Below, piece by piece: positions 55,215 through 64,000 of a stretch of 64,000 nucleotides of DNA; position 1 is the first letter of the stretch; each line of letters begins with the position of its first letter. The position numbers and the translations under genes are program-made. The stretch lies in assembly GCA_003290165.1 (NCBI GenBank), contig QNQO01002067.1, positions 1 through 64,000 of the forward strand. Reading direction: 5' to 3'. Origin of the DNA: Berberis thunbergii (taxonomy: Eukaryota; Streptophyta; Magnoliopsida; Ranunculales; Berberidaceae). The notes below the pieces were generated by a model, which was given only the letters and a program-made list of their open reading frames with translations, had not been told where the DNA came from and ran no database searches.

Positions 55215-56605
55215 GTGGCATCAACAATGAAGCAAAGTTTTCGTAAGAAAATTAGACTTTTAGTTTTCATTGAATGGTTTGCATTCGCATTATTGACATC
55301 TTTGTTAATTTTAAGTTTAATAGTTGATAGATTGCAACATTTTATGATCTGGGAGTTGGAAATTTGGAAATGGTGTGTGCTGTTCATAGTGGTTTTATGT
55401 GGCCGATTGTTTTCAGAGTGGTTCATTAATTTTGTAACTTTCTTGATTACAAAGAACTTCTTTCTTAAGAAGAAGCTTTTGTATTTTGTTTATGGGTTGA
55501 GGAAGAGTGTTCAACTTTTTATTTGGTACTACTTGCATGGGCTTTGTTGTTTGATAACGACAACAAACGGTCTAATAAAGCGAAAAAGACACTTGATTAT
55601 GCCTCAAAAGCTCTTTTTATCTAGTTTGGTGGGTGCATCAATATGGATGGTGAAGACAATCTTGATGATAAAGATTTTAGCTTCTTCATTCCACATAAGT
55701 TCATTTTTTGATAGAATTCAAGGATCAATATGTTCTTCAAACACTATCTGGGCCACCTACAATGGAGTTAGCTGAGAATATCGGAACCTCAAGGAGTATG
55801 ACGCAGTTGAGCTTCCGGAGTGTGAAGAACAAAAGATAATTGATGTGGGTAAGCTTACACTACACCAAATTGGCACTTGTGTAACAACTCTAAAAACAGT
55901 ATCACTTTTGAGATGTTACAATCCACCAAACAATTTTAAGTCAAAACTAAATTTAGTCTAAAAATGAAAAACAGTAACACAAAAAAAATGATACAATAAG
56001 TTGGATCACCATGAATAGTATCACTTTTATAACCATACTCTTCATGGTGATACAATTATTGTATCATTTTGTTTGTGAAAATGTGTAAAATTGTTAGGTG
56101 AATTGTTACACTTCAAAAGTGATACTGTTTTTGGGGTTGTTACAAAAATGTCAATTTAGTGTAGTGTTAACAAATTGAAACAAGAAAAAGTGTCTGCGTG
56201 GACCATGAAGGGATTAGTCAACTCAATAACCAATTCAGGCCTCTACACATTCTCTAACACTCTTGAAGAGATTGAGGAGGAAGGTGAGTAGAAAGAACAG
56301 GAGATCACTAGCATAAATGTTGCGACTTACAATATTTTCAGGAATGTTGCCAAACCTGGGAAAAAGTCAGAAGATCTTGAAACTTTGTTAGTATGGTTTA
56401 AATCAGTATGATTTTATAGTGAATATTTATGAGACTTTTTCCATTCTACCTTATCTTTTGTTGGTCTAGGTATATCGAGGAGGAAGACCTTATGAGATTC
56501 TTGAGTAAGGAGTAGGTGAATAATGTGCTCCCACTCTTTGAAGGAGCTGCAGAGATCCGGAAGATCAAAAGGTCAACTTGGAAAATTTGGGTGGTGAGAT
56601 ATCTG
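55215..56605 (+). pseudogene. MSL (MscS-like mechanosensitive channel, MSL10-type) gene fragment
   Basis: Encodes the membrane and linker region of plant MSL channels: LLVFIEWFAFALLTSLLI, WELEIWKWCVLFIVVLCGRL, FFLKKKLLYFVYGLRKSVQ, SLVGASIWMVKTILM, KILASSFHISSFFDR; then in another frame MELAENIGTSRSMTQLSFRS. After a MITE insertion (55858-56166) it continues KVSAWTMKGLVNSITNSGL, RNVAKPGKK, IEEEDLMRFLSKE and LPLFEGAAEIRKI. There are several stops and frameshifts, and the pore-lining and C-terminal beta domains are absent. In intact proteins this family forms a tension-gated anion channel of the plasma membrane. The fragment lies between CACTA-type terminal repeats and was probably captured. Confidence 0.85.
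55858..56166. mobile_element. CACTA-type MITE (309 bp) inside the MSL fragment
   Basis: Terminal inverted repeats start CACTACACCAAATTGGCA on the left; the right end read in reverse is CACTACACTAAATTGACA. Inverted similarity continues inward (TCTAAAAACAGTATCACTTT versus AAAGTGATACTGTTTTTG). TTA flanks both ends (55855-55857 and 56167-56169), the 3-bp duplication typical of CACTA elements. It has no coding capacity and can fold back on itself. Confidence 0.9.
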
Positions 56606-57275
56606 CTTTTCTGTTCACTCCTAAAAATTTGGGTGGTGAGATCCATATGTTTCTTTTCCTTTACATTATTTGAATATATATTAGTTATCAGTGATATTGA
56701 TTACTTACTAAATATAAATCAACAAATTATTGTAATTTGGTTCAACTTGAGAGCAATAATGTTGACTCATCATTTTCAGGCACAAGACGAAGGAAGTGGG
56801 CAAGTTTCCCCAATAACTGCAAGACCGTCATTATCTAGTCAAAATAATGAAGATTTTCATTGGCTCCACACTCCATAGCATTGTCTACTAATTTATTTCA
56901 AAAACATGGTATAAGTTCAATTGTAGTAAATTTAACTTTAGCTATCACATTTGATGATTTTGACATAAAATGGTTGTGTAAAATTGTGGATTGTTTACAG
57001 GTTGAAAAATGTGATTACAAGTTTAAAATGTGGGTATATATGCATAATAGAATTGTGATGATAATAATGACAGTCATTTAGCGACGGTTGTAGGATTACC
57101 AAATGGCGGTTCAAACGTGTTCTAAAGTGCCTCAAAATTTAGTGGCGGTTTATAACACCATAGCAGACCATTGTAGATATCCTATTCACTGAGGTCTCTT
57201 CCATAAACAAACTGGTATTTAAACACCATAGCAGACCCAGATGGTAAGTAAAGTATTCTCTCTTATCTGTTCATA

Positions 57276-58276
57276 ATGGGAAGGTCTTCAATTCCAGTTC
57301 TTGTTGTTACTGTCCTTATGGTCGTAGGAATGTCTTTGGGTTATGTTCATAAGGACACACCCAAGATCATTCAGCTCCTGAGGCCGAGATTCGGCTCTGG
57401 CGGTCACTCTATGGCCGGTCTGTCATGTGATAGTTGGCGTCTCGCTGTAGAGACTAACAACATTATAAACTGGGATGTAGTTCCAAGGCAATGTGAAAAC
57501 TATGTCGGTAACTACATGCTTGGCGGTCTTTACCGTGAGGACTCCAAAACTGTTTGTGACATAGCTGCAGAATATGCCGAGGGACTTGATGTCACTTCCA
57601 AGGACATTTGGGTGTTTGATGTCGATGAGACTTCACTTTCAAATATAGTTTACTATGCTGGATATGGCTTTGGGTATGCACCTTATACACGAATTTAACC
57701 ACTTTTAAGTACATATTTTGTCATTAGTATATATTTTCATCAGTTATGTGTTCTAATCTGATATTTCATTAACAGGGCTGACGCATTTAATTCTACAACA
57801 TTCGACGAATGGGTGCTTTCTGCACAAGCAACTGCACTGCCAGAGACTCTTAAGTTGTACAACAAACTAATCTCTCTAGGCATCAAGATTGTGTTTATAA
57901 CTGGAAAAGGTGATACATACAAAAATGCCACTACTACTAATCTTAAGAGCGCAGGATATACGACCTGGGAGAAGCTTGTGTTGAAGTAATACATTTTCGT
58001 TCTAAAATACCACTATTTTCATATTGCATATACTTGTATATGACATAAATTAAATCAACTAATTATTGACTTAAATTGATGATGAATGCTTTCAGACCTT
58101 CATCTGAGCCTAGTGCAACTTCACTTGTTTATAAATCAACCATGCGAAAACAGCTAGAAGAGCAAGAAGGATACACAATCGTGGGGAACACGGGAGATCA
58201 GTGGAGTGACCTTATGGGTAGTAACGTCGGCCTCCGGACCTTCAAGCTCCCAGATCCTATGTACTACATTGCTTAA
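57276..58276 (+). CDS. Acid phosphatase, HAD superfamily class IIIB (VSP/APS1-like)
   Basis: Three exons: 57276-57673, 57776-57985 and 58096-58276, with GT-AG introns. They join to 789 nt (262 aa), the usual length. An N-terminal signal peptide (IPVLVVTVLMVVGMSLGYVH) predicts secretion or vacuolar delivery. The HAD motif I is WVFDVDETSLSN near residue 115, where the first Asp is the phosphorylated nucleophile. Motif II is in KIVFITGKGD, and the distal metal-binding motif is IVGNTGDQWSDLMG. CENYVGNYMLGG and AAEYAEGLD are typical of the family. Such proteins hydrolyse phosphate monoesters at acid pH, and some serve as vegetative storage proteins. The ATG lies about 110 bp downstream of the CACTA-like remnant, so its promoter may include transposon sequence. 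The frame is intact. Confidence 0.92.
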
Positions 58277-58873
58277 AGATCGAATTCTCTGGTTGTTGGC
58301 ACTGGTCCAGCCGTGCAGGGGCCTTTACATCCGATGTTTTTATGAAGTTCTTAGTAGGTTTATGAAGCTTGAGATTTCGTTGAATTATGAAAACAAGAGA
58401 GAACGAAAATGATTGAAGGCTCTGCAGTTATGTTTATTGCTTACTATGGTAGCCATGAAACTGCATGCAGAAACTTTGCATTGTATGTTGAAAGTAGTAC
58501 TTATCGTAATCGAAGTCTTCTTATTCTACTAGTAATACTAGGGCCTATCCACTCCGTAAGAATAAATAGTCTGTATGATTGTAACTGAGTGCAAATTAAG
58601 GGGTTTGAATTCAATAAGTTGTTAGTAAGAGTTCAATGTGGAGTGTGGACATAGAATTGTTTACTTCCTAATGGTGATCAAACAATACTTCAACCAAATT
58701 GCATCTGAGATGTTAAGAAAATTTTGAAAGTTTTTCGAAAGATGCTTACTAAAAGGAGCAATCTAAATATGTTAAGGAGCAAAAATATTTCCATTTGTTT
58801 AGGGAATTTGCAGATTACTAGAAGTAACTCAAGTGTTGTGGCTGATGATAGCTGGTTGGATGTAAAAAAATAA

Positions 58874-58915
<42 letters not shown>

Positions 58916-59889
58916 TTAAGTGTTGTGTTAATTTCTAGCTGATTTGTTGTACACTCCTTGAGATACGCATATAAACATGAAAGGATCCTTGAGCACCTTG
59001 TGTTGACCACACGAATGGATATGGTGGTCAACTTATAAAATGTCGTGTTATGTATTTTGATTTAAGTTCTTTTCTTTCTAAGAGGTGGAATAGAATAATC
59101 CGGTTGAAGCGTAATAATCATGCATCTATAATGCATTGTATGTCTCATAATGGGTATCTTTCTTCTACCATTTCCAGAGAGTCGATGACTATTCATAGTT
59201 ATTACCTTGATACCAAAAAAGAGTTTGACCCAATGCTTTATTTTTGTTCTAGTTGATCCCGATTTGACATTAGAAGTATATTGATTGTTCCCCAATAACC
59301 GAGTAAAACTTTGAAAATGTGGGTAACATCCCATTTCTCTTGACCCAAAATTTGACCATGAAGGTTGTGGCGGAGCGATAGGCCATCTTCAGCTTACGCA
59401 GTGGTGATCCTTGCTTCAATGGTGGTGGCATTTGAGAGATATTTGTGTGGACTGACCTTCTTAACAGGAAAATTTGCATATGCATCCCACGATTCTTCAA
59501 CGTTATTATAACTCTATAAAAATTATATGTTAAGTGTTTGTCTAGAGCACGACATGTTTCCCATGGAAGATAACTTACCACTTTTGAAAAAAAAAAACAA
59601 AAAAATGTAAGCAACTTTCCTACTTGTGTGTATTTGTTTAATTACACACAATTTGTTACGTTTATTGTCCAAGTTGGCATTTTCACCTAGGAAATGCTTC
59701 TAAGATTAGTGATTCGTTTGAATTCATTTTTCTAGAGATTTGACCTACAAAACAAGGTTAGATTGCCAAAGACCACTTTTTTGGTGGTCGAAGGCACTCT
59801 GATACTTAAGTAAGTTAATCTGTAGGAGAAAACTAAATTTGAACATAGTATAGTTCAGTTAAACTTGCATACCTTTTGTTGAATGTTCC
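58277..59889. other. 3' flank of the acid phosphatase gene and intergenic DNA
   Basis: The first 300 bases are the probable 3' UTR (AATAAATAG-like signal near 58562). A (TAA)n microsatellite is at 58871-58914. A minus-strand frame at 59270-59614 (contains [20 protein letters not shown]) was not recognised. No other gene is supported. Confidence 0.35.
58871..58914. repeat. (TAA)n microsatellite
   Basis: About 13 tandem TAA units, uninterrupted, in an AT-rich setting. Confidence 0.95.
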
Positions 59890-60300
59890 CTTTACTGCAT
59901 GAGGGTAGACGTTATTTGCAACGGTCCCCTCCTTCATTGAGTTACGTCCTTGAGGGAGTGATTCTCGCCACGACTTGCCATCTCTGTAACATATCTCTTA
60001 TATAAGGGTAGAGATCTGAAGGGCATGGATTTAGGCATTTGATTATGATATGTTTATTAAGGGTCCTTTTGGGCTTTAATGACCGGACCTACCTTTTCAG
60101 GCTTCTTGGATCGGTCCCGAACTAAAATACCTACTCCTTTTATTTATTTATTTATTTTTATTGCCGGCCGAGTTTGAATCCATGTCGTACCATCCGTCAC
60201 ACTTCTACCAACTCAGCTGGCACACCTTTGGAAAAATACCTACTCCTCGTGATAGATGATATTTTCCATTTGAATATTAAATTAGATATCTCTCACAAAT
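59890..60300. repeat. Dispersed repeat, copy 1 (partner at 63735-64000)
   Basis: Shares, in order, GAGGG...GACGTT, GCAACGGTC, TCCTTCATTGAG, GTTATGATATGTTTATTAAG, GGACCTACCTTTTCA and TGATATTTTCCATTTGAATA with 63735-64000. It was later interrupted by a SINE at 60138-60232. It may belong to an uncharacterised transposon; no terminal structure was found. Confidence 0.7.
60138..60232 (-). mobile_element. tRNA-derived SINE, copy 2
   Basis: A 95-bp insertion flanked by the perfect 14-bp duplication AAAATACCTACTCC (60124-60137 and 60233-60246). On the minus strand it carries AGCTGAGTTGGTAGA (tRNA A-box-like) and GGATTCAAACTC (B-box-like), and ends in an A-rich tail with TAAA repeats. The empty site is visible in the partner repeat at 63735-64000. 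Same family as 23932-24048. Confidence 0.85.
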
Positions 60301-60454
60301 TGTTACATTTGAATACTTTTAGATACTTAACTTTCAACAATTTTGTATGCTATCCCATTTTTTTTTCAATAGTGCAAAAATGGTTCATCTACACTCCTTT
60401 GTTTCAGGTTTGAATCAGTCACCAACTGTAATTTATTTGCAAGGCTCTGAGCTG

Positions 60455-61010
60455 TTGATGGTGATTACGAATGTGGGTGATGATGGTAGTGGTGGTGGAA
60501 ATGATGGTGATTTTAAAATGGTGGTGGTTGTGGTGGCTAAGCTATGGTGGTTCGGTGAATATAAAGGTGGTGGTGGTTGCGACAGTGATAGTAGTGAAAG
60601 TGGTGGTGGTTGTGGTGATTATGCTATAGTGGTGGTGATGGTGGTCGTGGTGATTATGCAATAGTAGTGGTGATAGTGGTTGTGTTATGGTAGTTGTGGT
60701 GGTGGTAGTAGTGGCAGAGAGGACGATTATGGTGGTATTAGTGAAGTTGGTGGTGGTTGTGGTATGTTATGGTATCGATGATCTTAGAGGTGGTGGTGAT
60801 GGTGGTGGTGATGGTGGTAGTGGCGGTGGGATGGTGGTGGTGGCAATGACGGTGATTTAAAAATAGTGGTGGTTGTGGTGGCTAAGCTATGGTGGTTAGG
60901 TGAATATAATGGTGGTAGTGGTAGTTGCGGCAGTGGTAGTAATGAAGGTGGTGGTGGTGGTCGTGGTGATGGTGGTTGTGTTATGGTAGTTGTAGTGGTG
61001 GCAATGATTG
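60455..61010. repeat. GGT/GAT trinucleotide-rich repeat block
   Basis: Imperfect (GGTGGTGAT)-type repeats encoding Gly/Val/Asp-rich chance frames. A segment of about 110 bp (TGTGGTGGCTAAGCTATGGT, then GGTTCGGTGAATATAA-like) occurs twice, at about 60525-60630 and 60870-60980, so part of the block arose by local duplication. Confidence 0.85.
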
Positions 61011-61034
61011 GCAAAGGCTTGAGTTGTTCTTCTC

Positions 61035-61918
61035 TTCAAAATGACTTCAATACTCATTTTACTTCGCAGTTTCTTATGGTCAGGAGGAGATGTAGCAGCT
61101 AAAAAAGCACTCGTAAGTTGGGAAAAAATATGTCACCTATACAAAAAAGGTGGGCTAGGTATTAGGAACATTCGAATTGGAACTAAGGCAGCATGCATGA
61201 AGCACATTTGGAATATTATCACGCGCCGAGATTCATTATGGGTTGAATGGGTGCATAAGCACCTAATCAAGAGAAGAGACTTCTGGCTGATGAAAACCCC
61301 AAAAGAAACATCTTGGTGTTGGAGAAAGATATTGGATTGCAGGGCAAAGGCATCACAGCTAGCTATCCACTCCATTGGGAATGGCGAAATACACTCTTTT
61401 GGAAGGACCCATGGCATCCCTCAGGTATTCTAATGAATCAATTCCCACAGGAACTACTGTTTGACTCTAATCTTCATAGAGGAGCTAAATTCTCAGCCAT
61501 TATTAATGACAATCATTGGAGCATACCCCAGAGTGCTCGAAGCCTTATCAGTGACATTATTAGCCAATTGAAAGGTGTTGAGCTAGATGATGGTAAACAA
61601 GATGAGATTCTATGGACATCAAGTAGTGATGGACTGTTTCAGCTGAAGTTCACCTATGAAGCAATCAGGAAATGTACGAGGATAGTGGTCTGGGCACACA
61701 TTGTCTGGTTTAAAGGTTGCATTCCAAGGCATTCGTTTATAACTTGGATCCTCTGTCATGGAGCTCTTAAAACGCTTAGTAAACTCAAGCAATGGGGGAA
61801 AGCCCAACAGGATACTTGCCCATTATGTAACCTGGAAAATGAGACTGAAACTCACCTATTCTTTAATTGCTCCTATTCTCAAATTGTTTGGGGCAAGATG
61901 TTGGACTATCTGGACTAA
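61035..61918 (+). pseudogene. LINE ORF2 3' fragment with zf-RVT domain
   Basis: Encodes LRSFLWSGGDVAAKKALVSW, KKGGLGIRNIRIGTKAACMK and WVEWVHKHLIKRRDFW. After a frameshift near 61390 it continues WRNTLFWKDPWHPSGI, then the RT-associated zinc-binding domain with WFKGCIPRHSFITWILCHGA, LSKLKQWG and CPLCNLENETETHLFFNC (CX2C...HX4C). This is the region after reverse transcriptase in plant L1-type LINEs. The reverse transcriptase and endonuclease parts are missing upstream. It ends abruptly at a MITE fragment. Confidence 0.88.
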
Positions 61919-61924
61919 AATTTT

Positions 61925-62265
61925 ATTATTCTAGTAATGTAGATTTTATCAAACATGACTGAGGTTATTCATGCAATTTGAAGAAAAATAAAAGAGTAGG
62001 TTTGGATATTTTTCCACAAATTCAACTCTGTATAAAGTACTCATCATGACCAACTTCAGTCATTTGAGTTTTAATAAATTTTGTTCATGATTGTTAATTT
62101 TTCATATTTTTAAATTTTGCATGTGTATATTGGCATTAAATTGGATGTAATTGATAAGGTATTATGCTTAACTTTTGTAAATTATTAAAGTTATAATACA
62201 AAACCTAAGACCGCCTAGGCACCTGCTCGCCGCCCGCCCACCGCCTAGCGCTTTTTAGAACACTG
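61925..62265. mobile_element. Right part of a GTGTTCTAAAAA-type MITE
   Basis: About 85-90% similar by eye to 47815-48130, with a preserved right end (CGCCTAGCGCTTTTTAGAACACT). The left half is missing where the LINE ORF2 fragment begins. An extra TACTCATCATGACCAACTTC-like segment is present relative to the other copy. Confidence 0.75.
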
Positions 62266-62991
62266 GCTGACGCTTGGGCCTATTATTCCTCGATATCATC
62301 ATGACACATGTACGGTGTAGAAGAGAGACCGTTTTGGTGTATCGTCGTGTGCAAAACAGGAAATTGAAAAAAATAAAATAAAATAAAACATATGTAGAAC
62401 TACCTTGGTGCCAAGTAGGGGTGGGCACGGTCCGGATCGGTTCCAAATTTGAAGGAACCTAACTCGAACCGTTTAAAAATAACGGATCCGGTCCGGTCCG
62501 GATCCCCTCATTTTGAACATTGGAACCGAACCTGACTCGAACCGTTTGGAACGGTCCGGTTCCTACGGTTCCAAACGGTTCCAATGTTCAAAATCTGGGG
62601 ATCTTCTTTAAAATGAATCCAAACCAGAAAGCAGAGATTGGTATTCAGATGTCAAAATCTTATAATTAGATTCACTGAATCCAACAAACAGACAAACCCA
62701 TGGTCTCAATTTTCTCTCAGAAAATTAAAATGAAAGAAACAGAGAGAGGGGTGAATCAAGAACAAAATTATTACTCCAATATTATTACTCCTATTTGAAA
62801 AACAAACATTAAACATTTGATAGTTAGGGTGTTGAAGAAAGAACATATTATTCTGATTGGGCTTAATTGATCCTAATTGGTTCAATTGTTTTCATGGGAA
62901 CACAACATGTTCACTATGTATGGTGACAACCGACAGTATTGTAGCAAATAACAGTAAAAAATATATCTCAAGGATAAAAGGCCAAACTTAC

Positions 62992-63177
62992 TGTATAATT
63001 TTTCATTCTCTGGAATATAGCTCGGCTTGTCAAGACTGCGCTAACAATGACACTTAAGCCAGGCTCTGTTAAGACTATATCAGCAGCGCCTCTTCCAGTC
63101 ATTCCACAAATGTGCTTCTTTTGCTGTAGGATTTTCACAATCTCGTACTTATGCTCTGAAAAATGTTTCACAAACAT
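62992..63177 (-). pseudogene. Plasma-membrane H+-ATPase (P-type, AHA/PMA) exon fragment
   Basis: The minus strand encodes [21 protein letters not shown] directly joined to [19 protein letters not shown], then [15 protein letters not shown], followed by a GTAAGT donor at 62986-62991. In the intact enzyme the phosphate-binding hinge (GDGVNDAPALK) lies between the first two blocks; here it is precisely missing, about 25 residues, in frame. The fragment stays open. The enzyme family pumps protons out of plant cells; this piece cannot. It sits within the hAT-like element, so it was almost certainly captured by it. No promoter or start is evident. Confidence 0.9.
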
Positions 63178-63237
63178 GACAGATCTCGTTGATTTCTTCT
63201 TCGACAGATTTCATCCCTTCGACAGACCTCTTCTTCG

Positions 63238-63375
63238 ACAGAGAGAGAGAGGAGAGGAGAAGAGAGGAGAGGAGAAGGAGATCTCCTTCTCGAGACAGAG
63301 AGCAGAGAGAGGAGAGGGAGATCTTCCTTAGGTTTTGCAGAGACAGAGACAGACAAAGAGAGGAGAGACAGGTCA
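63238..63375. repeat. GAGA-rich low-complexity stretch
   Basis: Imperfect AGAGAGGAGA-type purine repeats inside the hAT-like element. Long chance frames through it (Arg/Glu or Ser/Leu-rich) are not genes. Confidence 0.85.
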
Positions 63376-63734
63376 CATAGAGGAGAGTTTGGCTTTGGCT
63401 GTTTAGGTTTAGGTTTGGTTTGGTTTATGGTTTTATAATTTATAGTAAATGGGATTTGAAACGGTCCGGACGGGTCCAACCCGGACCGTTTCGTTTTTAA
63501 AATCAGGAACCGGGACCGGACCGTTTTATAACGGATCCGGACCGTATCTAAAAACTTATAATTTAAATCTGGACCGTTTAGAGGAAAACGGTCCGGTTCG
63601 AGTTGAATCCGCGGATCGTCGACCCGTTTGCCCACCCCTAGTGCCAAGTGCCTGAGACATTGCAGAACTTACAAGCTCTATCCTTCTTCTCACCCGGCTC
63701 CACAGCATGTCAGCTGCACTTGGGTTTTTACAGC

Positions 63735-64000
63735 AGTGTAGGGCGTGATGAGGGGAGAGACGTTCTTTGCAACGGTCTCTTCCTTCATTGAGGTACGTTC
63801 TTTGCCTCCTCTGTAACGTCTCTCTTCTCTAAAGGGAGAGATCTGTTAGGCCTGAGTTCAGGCCTTTGGTTATGATATGTTTATTAAGGGCCTTTTTTAG
63901 CTTTAATGACTGGACCTACCTTTTCAAGCTTCTTGGGTCAGGCCTGAACTGAATACCTGTTTCTCATGATATATGATATTTGCTATTTGAATACTAAAGT
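63735..64000. repeat. Dispersed repeat, copy 2 (partner at 59890-60300)
   Basis: The same module as 59890-60300 without the SINE, running off the end of the window. It includes TTATGATATGTTTATTAAGG and TGACTGGACCTACCTTTTCA. Confidence 0.7.

Larger units (their letters stand above)
54342..57165 (+). mobile_element. CACTA-like element carrying host-gene exons
   Basis: The left terminus CACTACAAGAAATTGG is a canonical CACTA (En/Spm) end, followed by repeated sub-terminal units (AGCGGTTATTTAGCGACA, CCGACGGTTATAG, TTGCGACGGTTAAAACCG). Units of the same kind recur at about 57070-57150 (TTTAGCGACGGTTG, ATGGCGGTTC, AGTGGCGGTT). The expected right end TTCTTGTAGTG is not found, so the right border is approximate or decayed. 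The inside has no transposase but holds mechanosensitive-channel gene pieces. Confidence 0.6.
62416..63640. mobile_element. hAT-like element with captured gene fragment (Pack-TIR type)
   Basis: Perfect terminal inverted repeats TAGGGGTGGGCA / TGCCCACCCCTA and a perfect 8-bp target duplication GTGCCAAG (62408-62415 and 63641-63648), as expected for hAT-superfamily elements. Sub-terminal repeats of GGTCCGG/AACCGTTT type occur on both sides. The 1,225-bp interior has no transposase but holds an antisense exon of a plasma-membrane H+-ATPase gene and a GAGA-rich stretch. Confidence 0.9.

Noticed and set aside
60455..61014. Gly/Val-rich and Pro/His-rich open frames on both strands
   Set aside because: They are translations of the GGT/GAT repeat block and carry no non-repetitive sequence.
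63168..63647. A 159-codon minus-strand frame ending in the hAT-like element
   Set aside because: It consists of GAGA low-complexity and sub-terminal GGTCCGG repeats; it crosses the TIR and has no domain.
1..64000. CRISPR arrays, bacterial operons, or tRNA/rRNA genes
   Set aside because: No spaced direct-repeat array, ribosome-binding-site-led gene string, or full tRNA/rRNA fold was seen. The tRNA-like boxes found belong to SINEs, and the sequence is plainly plant nuclear DNA.

Overview
The window is nuclear DNA from a flowering plant, most likely a woody eudicot. Genes are split by GT-AG introns. The gene families are plant-typical: soluble epoxide hydrolases, a papain-type protease, an F-box protein, a HAD-type acid phosphatase, and fragments of MSL channel, OSBP-related protein, plasma-membrane H+-ATPase and PSKR-like LRR kinase. 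The rest is dense with plant transposons (Ty3/gypsy, LINE, SINE, CACTA, hAT-like). The species cannot be told from the sequence alone.

1-25.2 kb: a tandem array of soluble epoxide hydrolase genes, all on the minus strand and all sharing one five-exon plan (70, 215, 171, 236 and 247 nt; 312 aa). Copies 3 (7063-8795) and 6 (22189-23624) read through intact with the full catalytic set. Copy 4 (10457-12099) has one extra base at the end of exon 3 that a shifted splice donor could absorb. Copies 1, 2 and 5, an exon 1-2 remnant near 10.1 kb, and copy 7 (exon 5 only) are dead. A cysteine-protease pseudogene sits between copies 5 and 6 and is split by a LINE-type insertion with a target-site duplication.

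25.8-37.4 kb: nested retroelements. A decayed Ty3/gypsy element was hit by a 3-kb LINE-like element that encodes only an ORF1/gag-type protein (DUF4283 plus CCHC knuckle). A nearly complete chromodomain Ty3/gypsy element with two 649-bp LTRs then landed 11 bp beyond that element's target duplication. At least three such gag-only elements occur in the window (antisense at 12.6 kb, 17.6-20.6 kb, 27.8-30.8 kb). A 260-bp insertion at 24.7 kb shares their last ~35 bases.

37.4-47.5 kb: gene-poor. It holds a degenerate higher-order repeat, a 1-kb hAT-like TIR element, a 2-kb solo LTR, and fragments of an OSBP-related protein and a short-chain dehydrogenase.

47.5-64 kb: an intact three-exon F-box/LRR gene (48832-50584) and an intact three-exon HAD acid phosphatase gene (57276-58276), set among MITEs, a CACTA-like element carrying MSL10-type channel exons, a tRNA-derived SINE, GGT repeats, a LINE ORF2 3' fragment, and a perfect-TSD hAT-like element carrying a piece of an H+-ATPase gene.

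The intact host genes do not form one pathway. The coherent stories are birth and death of the epoxide hydrolase array and repeated capture or interruption of genes by transposons.
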